In this document: positions 46,464-56,068 of the stretch, piece by piece
Layout of the letters: each line of letters begins with the position of its first letter
Numbering within the stretch: position 1 is the stretch's first letter
Origin: Phorcus lineatus
Taxonomy: Eukaryota; Mollusca; Gastropoda; Trochida; Trochidae
DNA length: 64,000 bases
Assembly (NCBI GenBank): GCA_921293015.1
Contig: OV121090.1
Coordinates: forward strand, 20,226,304 to 20,290,303
Direction: 5' to 3'
Notes under the pieces: model-generated
Database searches by the model: none
What the model saw: only the letters and a program-made list of their open reading frames with translations
What the model was told of the DNA's origin: nothing
Translations under genes and position numbers: made by a program

Positions 46464-49400
46464 TTACTTTTAAAAACTTATCATATAAAGTAGTATTTTA
46501 GTGGCTTTACCATGAGAAAGTGTAATTCATTCTTGCATTTACTCATCTTATTCCAATATGTTTCATATGACTAACGTTACCAAAATACTTTTTTTAATTT
46601 CAGCCTATAAACCTATGCACGTGAACATGAAAGTATTAGTCTGATGCCATTCCCCAGAAATAAAACATATGCAGAAACACTAAAACTAGCTTAACCCAAA
46701 AGAACAGTACGATAATACTTGAAATCATGCTTTAATATTTCAAACTGTCCATTGCTGAGACCATGTAAAATATTTATCATTTCGGTATGGCTTCGGCTTC
46801 GTTTGGATAAGCCAAGCAGTGGGAGATCCCGATTATTTTGTTCATGTTTTTAGACAACGTGTTAGAGAATGTTCAGAATATTTGGCATTCTTCTCTTGAA
46901 AGTGATTCTCTAAAATTTTATAATTCCCATTAGTCTTTACTTAGTTGTGAAAGTATGTATTGTATGACTGTGTTTATTTTGCAAAAAAAAGAGAACGTTT
47001 CATCCCAGATTGTAAAAGAAACACTGATAATGCTTCAAACTTATGTCTTTTGAATGCTAATATCATTCTTATTAGTCTTGCAAAATTCCTTAAACATGTA
47101 TTTGAATGTATAAAAGAAAAAATGGTAACTCTGTAACATATTCTTGCAATCTAATTTGTACTTTGGGTATTTGGCCTTTCTACAAATAAAATATCTTGAA
47201 TCTTGAATCTTATTTCAAACCTTAAATAATTTGAGAAAATAGCTTTTTCTAAAACTGATAATTGAAGAAACAAAACAATGCTTGGTTGAACGTTTATTTG
47301 AATACAGCAATAAAGACAATAAGCGTTTGGCATTTTCATTTCATTTCATTTTTAAGATTTGTATTACATTTTACATGATGACTGTATAGATATTTAACAT
47401 TTCTTTGAATAATTCTGCTAATCTATACGTTAGATGAAAGTGTCATGCAATTATCAATACTTTAGTTGTACTAACAACCTTGTATGAAATAGTTAACCAC
47501 AGAAAATATCTAGATCTAGATGGAGAGGTAATAAACTCAAGTGATTGTACGTAATAAATGTTCTTTCGTTAAACATGCAAAAATGTATTTTTTTACTCGA
47601 AAAATAAAAATGGGTATATTTACACCATGGTTTGGTGTTTGATGAACCTTACCAAACTATAGCTAAATCAAATGCAATTTTTTGCAATGTTAAACTTTTG
47701 TTTTATTTTGGAGGGATATGTATGTTTGTAAACGTGCATGAATTTCATATTTCAAACGCCCTAATGGTCTCTATCTAATCTGTCTTGAACACTATAATTG
47801 AAGACATTTAGTTTTAGATGTTTATTAATGTCGACCTCTGATGATTACATAAACCGCATTATAATGATTAAAGAATCTTGCAACTTGATACAACTTAGAT
47901 AAACTATTGAGAGCTATCATTTAACTACCAGCTAATAATTACTTGCATACTTAACACTATCCAGTCATGAGAGACTTTATATAGATCATTTTGTAAGTAT
48001 GTTACATCAAATTAGATGTGTGAATTACGTAATAACTTACTGAAAACATAGATCCGTATTCCATGTTACAGCGGAGTACAATTCAACATTTCAGGAACCA
48101 ACCATGACAATACCTCGCGCAATTACATCAATATGAAGGTTCTCTGTAGATTTTCTTAAAAGTAAGTATCGTAATGGGTTATTATTAATTCAAAAAGGAA
48201 AATATCATGTATAGATGTTATAATTCTATTAAATAATGACAACTAAGAATACATTTCATGAAATAAATTACCGAATGTGTTAAAATAAGGATTGGACTGA
48301 ATTTGAGTTTTGTTTAAATCTTGTTCAACATATGAAATTGTTTTTATTTTTCAAACTTGTTTACATGACAAGGATAAGTCAACTATATAAATCCATAATG
48401 TGTTTCCTTTAACACAATATCCCTGGGAAAAGGTGTCAGTTAGTTGTCATGGATACAAATAATTTAGCAAATATAAGTTAATTATTTAGAAGCAGGGTAC
48501 TTATGTGAATTATGATGATGCATCTTGAGTGTAGGACTTGACATAAATAGCTAGCATTTTCTCTTGTGTGAATGCATAAGTAGTTCCAAAGTCTCCAGCG
48601 ATGCTTACGCCTCTCGTCATGTGTCTAAGCTATGTTTACATGGTATTTGTGTATGTGATTTAGGATTGCTATAATTGTTAAAGTATCATGATGTGAAATC
48701 AAACATACCTTCACCTAGTTTTTAAATTGAAAACCAATCTCAATCAGTTAATTATTTGTAAAGAACCTTTTTCGTTCTTTTGAATCGCTCTGCCATAATC
48801 AACCAGTCCTGTTATCATATCTTTTTAAACGTACACTTTCATATCCCTACTTATTCCTTTGGATTATTGAGAAAACAAATGAGGAGCGATTCATCTTTCC
48901 CAATATGATGATGATCATGATTTTTATTGGTAGTATTCCAGTCCAAATCATCAGATACTTAAACGGGGCAGTAGCACGTATTAGGGGATAAATAAGGTGA
49001 TGTCTCGAAAACGAAAGTAAATATAACCGATTGCAAGACAATATTTTTATCGAAATAAGCAGTTCTGAAGCCATGGGAAATTATTACCCTTCCTCAAATG
49101 ATTAAAAGGTGTTTACACAAACCTGGCTGCCAATGGTTTTTGCTTTACTCTTTACAATTTATTCTACGACTAAGAATGACTGGGTTGAAAAATGATATAC
49201 AGCTGAATACCGAAAGTTTGTTCACTTACCACGGAATCGTATTGCAAATATCATGTAATTTGGGTTTCGTTTGAACGTCAGTAGAATAACTTCAGCAATC
49301 TCTTGCATAAATTCGAATTTTAGCCGAAAGGGGTCATTTTCAATGACGTTACGGTTAATTTTTGATAAATATTTTCCTTAATGAAGAATGGATCTGCATA

Positions 49401-49613
49401 TGTGTATTGAAAATTCAATATTATACGTTTCTTTTTCGCAACCTACGATACCTCAAAGGCATCTCAAGTTATATGATATTTGCACTAGTATATTCAGGTA
49501 TGTGAACACACTTTTGGCATGCAGCTGTATTTGACCCTCTGAAGATATTACCTTTGGCTTAAACTAATGATTATTGTGGAAAAGTGAAAGTAATTACATT
49601 TTAGAAAAATGTG
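46464..49613. other. AT-rich stretch; parts paralogous to 26.9 and 7.4 kb
   Basis: No gene recognised. 48443-48640 is similar to 26940-27110 (CATGGATACAAATA, AGCAAAT, then ATCTTGA, TTGACA.AA.TAGCT, and AAGTCTC blocks in the same order). 49200-49235 repeats the segment at 7388-7420; on the minus strand a GTAAGTGAAC donor-like site follows both. Confidence 0.45.
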
Positions 49614-49830
49614 CTACTGCCCCTTTACATTTTCACACGCAATGGATACAACTGTTCCTGAGATGGCAGATAACATCAGCTCTCTATTCTTTTGTAATAT
49701 TGAACCAATATTTGCTGTGAGGATAAAGCTACAGATGGATGTGAACAGACAATAAACACTGTACTGCCACTTAATCAATTTCAACGGCGTTTCAATACAG
49801 ACATTCAATTTTCTAAAGTGATGTTATTAG
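49614..49830 (-). repeat. Copy C of the diverged exon-like repeat family
   Basis: On the minus strand GATTAAGTGGCAG precedes YSVYCLFTSICSFILTANIG, matching RFRCLITSICNMIDREIG of copy A. The frame stays open for 64 codons and ends at 49614. The downstream bases GTTATCTGCCATCTC correspond to GTAATCTGCAATCTC of the other copies. Confidence 0.5.
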
Positions 49831-50617
49831 ACAATAGCTTGCTATCGTTGGACCCATCACGCTTCGCCTTGTTTCGGTAATCTCTGCTTTAAGCTATTTG
49901 AGTGCTGAATGAATCAACAACTAAACCTATGATATAATTTGATCTTTACTCTGTTCTTTTATTTTTATTTTATGAGCGCTTTATCATTTTAGCTCGATAT
50001 GATTTTTTCAATATCTTAATCTAAAGAACTGATGTAACAAAACGATCAAGGTGGGTTTTAGTAGCATGCATATTTTTCTAAATCATTGTAAATCAACATT
50101 AAATATCAGAATTATTCAAAACATATTTACATCACCTGGTTGAGGCTGTTCAGATAAACATTATTTCCCTTTCGTTCGGCATGACCCTGAGGAGAAACTT
50201 TTTTCATAAGATTTCTGAGCTGATTCTGAAGTAATGTTTTAAATTGATACTATACTCGAAGTAATCGGTAAGTGTCATTTCCTTATGATTTAGAAACCTC
50301 CCTGTATTCGGAAGAGGCATATGATAATTTACCTAATCATTTGATGTACCACTGTTGAAAATTTATAACGGTAAATGATATTCAAGCAACATTACCATTC
50401 CAATCAGAAATATCCTATATGTTTTTTTCAGAAAATTTGGAAAGCAAAAAACTTTTTTTTGTATGTATGTATGGTCTGTATTTCAAGGGGTCAACTTTGT
50501 CAAAGAAAAACATATTCTTGAAAAAAACTAATTATATCGTAGCAACATTCTGGTTAACAAAATATGATCAATTACCCCAGATAGCTTAGATATGATCGAC
50601 CAATCTATGTGAACACG

Positions 50618-50817
50618 CTAACAATACAGCTGTAAATGACAACTGCCAGTGCCATCAATAATCAATATTTCTAATCTAACAAACAACAATCGGTATTGAG
50701 GAGTTTTCACGCTGAGGTTCTGGTAGAGTGAGCCAACGATTTTCTCTTCTGTCGTGGTTGTACTTTCAACATTTAAACTGACGATCAAAAGAAAGTTGTC
50801 ACCCACTTCAATTGACT
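50618..50817 (-). CDS. Hypothetical terminal exon
   Basis: A minus-strand exon with a good acceptor (GTCGTTTATCTTTTAG) and a frame of 66 codons ending in TAG. The product is SIEVGDNFLLIVSLNVESTT followed by EEKIVGSLYQNLSVKTPQYR and a hydrophobic LLFVRLEILIID end. I do not recognise the family. A diverged copy lies at 28100-28275, and the first part (GDNFLLIVSL) recurs in opposite orientation at 52300-52329. It may be part of the same expanded gene family as the repeat copies to its left and right. Confidence 0.35.
50774..50803 (-). repeat. Left arm of a 30-bp inverted repeat around the Tc1 element
   Basis: Thirty bases identical to 52300-52329 in opposite orientation, starting GGTGACAACTTTCTTTTGAT on the minus strand. 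It lies inside the exon-like frame 50618-50817. Similarity outside the 30 bases is weak but present. Confidence 0.85.
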
Positions 50818-50951
50818 CTAAAAGATAAACGACAACAGATACAAGTTTGATGTTATGAAATATTTTTACTGCGTTAATGTGTGGTTATCCATGCAAAGAA
50901 TCGAATTGCTGCCAGTGCATCTCAAATATTTACAGTCTCTGGCGACCACTA

Positions 50952-52182
50952 GGGGTCCAAAATGTCATTTTCCACACAACTTTGGAAAACGTCTATGGCA
51001 CATGAATCGGCGATTCCTAGTACTGACAAGTGTACATATCACATTAGTACCTTGTATGTCCTCCCCTGGCACGAACACAAGCGTCACATCGTCTTCTCAT
51101 GGATGACGTCAGTCTTCTGATGACGTTATCAGGTATCTGTTTCCACGTATCTTGTAAGGCATTTTCAAGTTCTCGAATAGTAGTTGGTTGGTTTGGACGG
51201 TTCCTTAACTCTCTACCAAGATGATCCCACAGGTGTTCGATAGGAGACATATCGGGAGAACGTGATGGCCAGGGCAAAACGACGACATTAGCGTTGTCCA
51301 GATAGTTCTGAGTGATCCTGGCTGTATGGGGAGTTGCATTGTCTTGCTGCAGAATGCTTCCCATTGCTCGTTGCTGCAGAAATGGCACTGCTACAGGTCT
51401 CAATATCTCATCAACATAGCGTTGTGCGTTCATATTGCCACGTATCACCACAAGTTGTGTCTTCTGGTCATCACAAATTCCACCCCAAACCATTAAACCA
51501 ACTCCTCCTTGTTGATGAACGTCTTGGACACAATTTGGAGCCTCTCTTTCATGTCTACGACGATAAACACGTATTCTCCCATCAGCATGGAACAGGTTAA
51601 ACCTACTCTCGTCAGTAAAGAGAACGCGTTGCCATTCGCGTCGCTGCCAACGCAGTACACGTCGTGCCCATCGAAGTCTTGCGAGGCGATGTTCGAGGGT
51701 CAGTGCCATCCCACGAAGAGGTCGGTAAGCCCTTATTCCAGCATGAAGTAATCGTCTCCTCACAGTGTGTCGACTCACACGACGACCAAGCGCTGTTGCT
51801 GCTGATTGCGTCACTGTCAGGAACCGATTACGAAGATGTAAAGTTCTAAGGAAACGGTCTTCCCTGCGGGTTGTGACACGTGGTCTGCCACTCCGAGGTC
51901 GGTCACGTGTTGTGCCAGTCTGCTGGAACCGCTGAAATAACTTAGTTATACATTGGCGTGAACAACCAAGTCTTCTTGCTATTGTTGACTTTTCCGTCCC
52001 CATCATGGCCATGCCAATGGCCCTTTCCCTCTCTTCAGCAGTCAAACGTGGCATTGCTTTAGTGCTTTTTCGGTTGATGTGATAGCAAGTTACCATTGTC
52101 ACGGGTTTATATGGAGTTATGTGCATGAAAATTCCAGGGAAGTGAAAAAAACCTGGTTTTGACTTTTGGGACGCAGCACGGA
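50952..52182 (-). mobile_element. Tc1/mariner transposon
   Basis: About 1.2 kb with one transposase gene. Imperfect terminal inverted repeats are visible: GGGGTCCAAAATGTCATTTT at the left and GCGTCCCAAAAGTCAAAACC at the right (reverse-complemented). TA dinucleotides lie at 50950-50951 and 52183-52184, but the outer ends do not align exactly, so the borders are good to about 10 bp only. Such elements cut and paste into TA sites. Confidence 0.8.
51044..52054 (-). CDS. Tc1/mariner transposase, DD34E, apparently intact
   Basis: 336 codons from the ATG at 52054, chosen because MPRLTAEERERAIGMAM is the usual start of this group; the frame is open 24 codons further upstream. Residues 5-45 form the first helix-turn-helix, SGRPR at 55-59 is the GRPR-like hook between the two DNA-binding halves, and 62-115 hold the second. 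Catalytic residues are all present: Asp 148 (FTDESRF), Asp 238 (QQDNATPHTA) and Glu 273 (SPDMSPIEHLWD) with 34 residues between the last two. VWGGI is intact at 189-193. The enzyme cuts the element ends and inserts them at TA. Length matches the family norm and there is no stop or frameshift, so activity is possible. Confidence 0.93.
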   Translation of the reverse strand: MPRLTAEERERAIGMAMMGTEKSTIARRLGCSRQCITKLFQRFQQTGTTRDRPRSGRPRVTTRREDRFLRTLHLRNRFLTVTQSAATALGRRVSRHTVRRRLLHAGIRAYRPLRGMALTLEHRLARLRWARRVLRWQRREWQRVLFTDESRFNLFHADGRIRVYRRRHEREAPNCVQDVHQQGGVGLMVWGGICDDQKTQLVVIRGNMNAQRYVDEILRPVAVPFLQQRAMGSILQQDNATPHTARITQNYLDNANVVVLPWPSRSPDMSPIEHLWDHLGRELRNRPNQPTTIRELENALQDTWKQIPDNVIRRLTSSMRRRCDACVRARGGHTRY

Positions 52183-52299
52183 TATTAACAAATGCATCAG
52201 CTTGGTTGTTTGGAAATGAGTGTGTTGCGTTTGTGTGAACTGCTCCTGAAAGTTAAAAACCTGGGTTCGAATCCATTTTGGAAATATTCAAAATTTTAT

Positions 52300-52329
52300 G
52301 GTGACAACTTTCTTTTGATCGTCAGTTTA
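52300..52329 (+). repeat. Right arm of the 30-bp inverted repeat
   Basis: Same 30 bases as 50774-50803 on the opposite strand. The plus-strand frame reads YGDNFLLIVSLYWKHLY, again close to the GDNFLLIVSL of the left arm. A tRNA B-box-like GGTTCGAATCC lies just upstream, at about 52265-52275. Confidence 0.85.
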
Positions 52330-53339
52330 TATTGGAAACATTTGTACTCTGTAGAATTGTTCACACATTTGAATTTTATTCGTGGCGTCAGCTTAGGAAT
52401 CCTGATTAAGTCAAATACCACATTGAATAATCACTGTGAATATGTTTTGTAAAATGTCAATAGGGCTGTGATATTAAGATATACTTATCAAATACTGTAG
52501 AAAAATCGGATGTGTTGAAGTAAGCTTCGCCTGGTGATATAACTTTTGATGCAGTCATTTTAATATGAACTGTATGTTTGTTGTCGTTCCGGTTTACAAT
52601 ATTTGTTATTGTAGATATTAACACTCGAGATCTATAGTGTATTTTGGGCCAAGGTATAATACCGTAGTTAATGTGTATGTCTGTCTGTTTGATTCAATAA
52701 TTTTTCCTGTTATTTGATTTGTAGCTACTGAGTGTAACACTGGCTTCCCGTTTCATAAGAATCTAGATCATCAAGTTATGTTGGTCCCTGTTACCATGCA
52801 GTTCTTCATAACACATTATCAAACACATATATGCGTTTCACAATAATGACATAATTATTTCACATGACAACATTTTGTATGTAATAATATCTCATAGAGA
52901 CCGTGGTGTGAACAAGTGGTTGTCTGGATAAAAGACATTAAGTAAACGGTTTTATGACATTTTTTAATACCAAATACAGGAGCTCAAGCTAACATAATGG
53001 ATGCAAGGTTTGAAATTCAACGTTCTATTGTAAAGAAGCATTGAAATCGTAATAGGCTTTAACTTTTTAATATATGTATATCTTGTGTTTCAAAGTCATT
53101 TGTATTTTGAAGTTTTCAGAAAGTTCCAGTTTTATTCTTTTTGATCAATGTGAAATCAAAACTTTGAGTAAAAGAACATTTCCTTTCTTACCATTCATCA
53201 TCATCAAATAACCCTGATTTTACTGAGATAAACGTGAATTTTCTATCTTTTAATCACTTTTTACAGAAAATCCTTTTTCATACAAAAATCCATACATAAT
53301 TCTTTTTGTATTCGGTAATGGATTTGTAGATAACCATCA
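52330..53339. other. Gene-free AT-rich stretch
   Basis: Nothing recognised on either strand. Confidence 0.5.
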
Positions 53340-53585
53340 CCATTCAGCCAAAAACTCTTATTTCATCACGTATGGATTCAGCTAAAAATGAGATTGCAGA
53401 TTACATCAACGCTCTCTTTTTCTCTGAAGATATCAAAACACCACTGCCTGTTTCGTTCGTGTTACATATTGATATGATAAGACAACAACCATTTCTCTGT
53501 CAAATCCTGAAATCCAGTTAATCAACTTAAAGTTATTTTCATTACACTATTCAATTCCCTCAATTCCAACTGTTGCTTGATTCAA
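53340..53585 (-). repeat. Copy D of the diverged exon-like repeat family
   Basis: On the minus strand GATTAACTGGATTTCAG precedes a segment that includes NGCCLIISICNTNETGSG, matching CLITSIC of copy A and CLFTSIC of copy C. The frame stops at the TAA inside TGTAATCTGCAATCTC. Nucleotide similarity to copy A continues through CACGTATGGATT and CCATTCAGCCA downstream, so intron-side sequence is shared too. Confidence 0.5.
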
Positions 53586-54404
53586 TCATCCTTTGTTTTC
53601 AATGAAAATACGATTGCTTAATTAATATTGTTTAGCTTTTTGACAAAAGAATGAACTCTCAACTGAAGATGATTTAGGATTTTATCTTTACTTGATACTT
53701 ATATGTTATAACACTCGCAAGCTCGGTCAATATTGTTTTACTCAGGTCAATGAAAACGATATTGGCCTTTAGAGAACTCTATAATTGTGCAATAACAGCA
53801 TAGGTCTAAGCTATATATGTTTATCACTATCTCTTAATTCATCTTCCTTGCCCATAAGAAATGCATATTTTGTCTTAAATGATAATACAAACTACAATAT
53901 AGGTTCAGGCTATTTTGTCTTGAAACTGCAAATGGAACTTGAAATAATGTCCTTACCCAAAAGATAAGTTTTGAACATCATGCTATTACATAGCAAATGG
54001 AAAAGGAACAGTTGGAATATGTTACATTATTTTAATCGAATTGCGTCGTATCATTTATGTTGGTGATTAGTTCCTTAACATTTTATTGTCAAATTCCAGG
54101 GAGTATCTCCGATGCTAAACATACCGGTTTGGCCAAACTTAATACACATGCCAACCTTGATCCAATGGCGTGCATTTTGAGAGTTAGAACTATTCATTGA
54201 TTTTATTATATTATTAATCAACAATACCTTAAAACAGAAAAAAACTGAAAAACTCTAAAACTGCTTATTCAGCTTTAATCGCAACGTTTGATGTTCATTT
54301 ACATACGCATGCCAGTGGGTTGATGTTAAAGTGTTTTAGTACAATGAAGATACTTAAGGGCTTATAGGTCGCAGTTATTTTGATTAAAGAAGTATTTGTA
54401 ATAA
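53586..54404. other. Gene-free AT-rich stretch
   Basis: Nothing recognised on either strand. Confidence 0.5.
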
Positions 54405-54640
54405 TAATATAATAATAATTAATTTATATAGCGCCTTTCTTCCAACTGATGCTGCTCAGTGGCGCTTATGAGTTCAATAGGGTTGGTTTTTTAGTTTAAA
54501 GAGGTGTAAGCCTCATTGAAGAGGAAAGTTTTCAGGAGACTGCAAAATGCAGAGTAGGTTGCTGCTGATTTGATTTGTCGTGGCAGTTCATTCCACAAGA
54601 TTGGAGCCTTCACCGAGAATGCTCTATCACCCATTTTCTT
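54405..54640 (+). mobile_element. Dispersed repeat relic (TATAGCGCCTTTC family)
   Basis: ATAATAATTAATTTATATAGCGCC, TTTC, a GCTCAGTGGCGCTT block, then a GTCGTGGCAGTTCATTCCACA and TTGGAGCCTTCACCGAGAATG block. I recognise this from many marine invertebrate genomes as a common interspersed repeat, often with AAT-rich starts. No open frame. Classification beyond dispersed repeat is uncertain. Confidence 0.5.
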
Positions 54641-55000
54641 CCAGAAAAAAGTATAAAACATATATGGTAGTGTGGATTTTTAGCCGCTACGGCAAAACAT
54701 GTATTCAAACATTGCAATTAAATTATCAACATTCAAGCTATTTTTGTACTAAAAACATGCTTTCTCCCACTCATTAATTAAAAATATACCTGAAAGCATA
54801 CATACAAATCATAATCATTCAACAACATCTACTTTCTGAGAAAAACAGATTATAGAACTTGCTCAAATGATAGTAACAATTAAAATTGCTGAGTTAGCAA
54901 AATTTTGAATTATTTCAAAAAGAAAAATACTACGTTTCTTAATTTTGATGAATATTTAATCAGAAATCATCAAAATTGAGAAATTGACGCTTCATTTTGG

Positions 55001-55006
55001 TTTATT
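55001..55006 (-). terminator. Polyadenylation signal AATAAA, minus strand
   Basis: An exact hexamer about 137 bases beyond the stop codon of the 55143-55432 exon. Fits a last exon, but the motif is common in such AT-rich DNA. Confidence 0.35.
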
Positions 55007-55142
55007 ATATAAGAACATTATGATTTAAGGTTATTTGAGTTCTGTCACTGTGACTGAGGCGCGAACATCCTTAAGTTGCTGTTATGACACATCCATGTGT
55101 CACAAGCTTATAAAGTGCTAAATCTATACACAAGTTGCATAT

Positions 55143-55432
55143 TTAAAGGTATTTCTGACGATATGGCGACAAGGATAATCTGATTGGCTGACAAGATGAA
55201 TGATCTAGTAGTTGCCATGGTTTTACAGAACGGGCATAGTAGTCTAGACCACCACAAATAAGATGAGACTGAATTAGACATAGGATTGTCAAGTCACTTG
55301 CGAAACGATAGAGTCCATTAGAAAACGTTGATAATGGCAATAACAATCTTCTAAAATGTCTATGACCATAGAGTTGTGTTTTTATTACTTCAAGGGCAAT
55401 CTTAGCGAGCATCATACCTTTCATACGATGCC
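55143..55432 (-). CDS. Third visible exon of a STAND/NACHT-like gene, with stop
   Basis: The exon begins after TTTTCTCCTAG with two bases that complete the codon left by 55591-55774 and stays in frame to TAA at 55143-55145. It encodes about 95 residues: basic and helical at the start (HRMKGMMLAKIALEVIKTQL, YGHRHFRR), then LLLPLSTFSNGLYRF, then DLTILCLIQSHLICGG and a tail rich in proline and serine. In NACHT NTPases the helical lid after the sensor motif comes here. It shows no LRR, TPR or ankyrin repeats, so if this is the true end the protein lacks a sensing C-terminus. Confidence 0.4.
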
Positions 55433-55590
55433 CTAGGAGAAAATATCACGTTTTGATTGTGACGTCATTACATTAACTTTACTTTAAGAACGGGAAATTG
55501 GCATTTGCTTCATATGTTAATTTTGATTATTTTCGTTTATTTTGCGACTTTAGTAATTAACAGAAAACTATATCCGTACTAATGACTTAC

Positions 55591-55774
55591 AATGTTTCCA
55601 ACACTCATGCCTCGATATCAGTTTATAAATCTCTCTTGCTCTCGGTATCATGGCATGTAATATATCCTCTATAAATTGACCAGAATATGAGTCGATATTC
55701 AACAAAATCATATGAGCATTGTCCTTGCGGAAGAGCGAAACCAAACTTTGATACAGAAGGCTCTCAGTAGTTGG
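55591..55774 (-). CDS. Second visible exon of the STAND/NACHT-like gene (Walker B and sensor 1)
   Basis: Borders are AAAATTTCAG (acceptor) and GTAAGTCA (donor). Phase 0 entry fits the exon at 55966-56068 and phase 1 exit fits the exon at 55143-55432. The reading is PTTESLLYQSLVSLFRKD, then AHMILLNIDSYSGQFIEDIL, then AMIPRAREIYKLISRHEC. A run of hydrophobic residues ending in Asp is a Walker B type strand, and IPRAREIYKLISRHEC resembles the sensor-1 segment (LP.A..L.TSR.EC) of NACHT NTPases such as animal NLRs. The usual DG.DE after the Walker B strand is replaced by DSYSG. Assignment rests on motif order only. Confidence 0.42.
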
Positions 55775-55965
55775 CTGAAATTTTATCATTAACCATCGTT
55801 TAATTGGCTGCATTTTAGGTCACATCGCGAACGTTTTAGAAGGAAAAGTTTCAAAGTATATTAGTAGAGCGAGAGCGTATACGTTAACGTTACACCCTGA
55901 GACAGGATGGAATGAGGTTAAAAGAATGTAATTTGAATCCCTAAAACACTTTCATCACAAATTAC

Positions 55966-56068
55966 TGGATATGTACATTCCCACTCGTGTCTGCATAGTA
56001 TGAAGGCAACAAGACATGTTTTGGTACAACCAACTTTTCCAATACCACTGCCTTCCAGCAAAGCAATT
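55966..56068 (-). CDS. First visible exon of the STAND/NACHT-like gene (degenerate Walker A)
   Basis: A 103-bp exon between TTATTTTTTTAG and GTAATTTG. It reads ALLEGSGIGKVGCTKTCLVA then FILCRHEWECTYP. The order hydrophobic strand, glycine-rich loop, K-T, hydrophobic helix is that of a P-loop. The loop is altered: in GKVGCTKT the Gly expected before K-T is Thr, and in GSGIGK the residue after Lys is Val. If it is translated, nucleotide binding would be weak. Any exons upstream (N-terminal adaptor domain) were not identified in 56-64 kb. Confidence 0.4.

Noticed and set aside
51334-51849. Several plus-strand frames of 61-88 codons
   Set aside because: Shadows of the transposase gene on the other strand.
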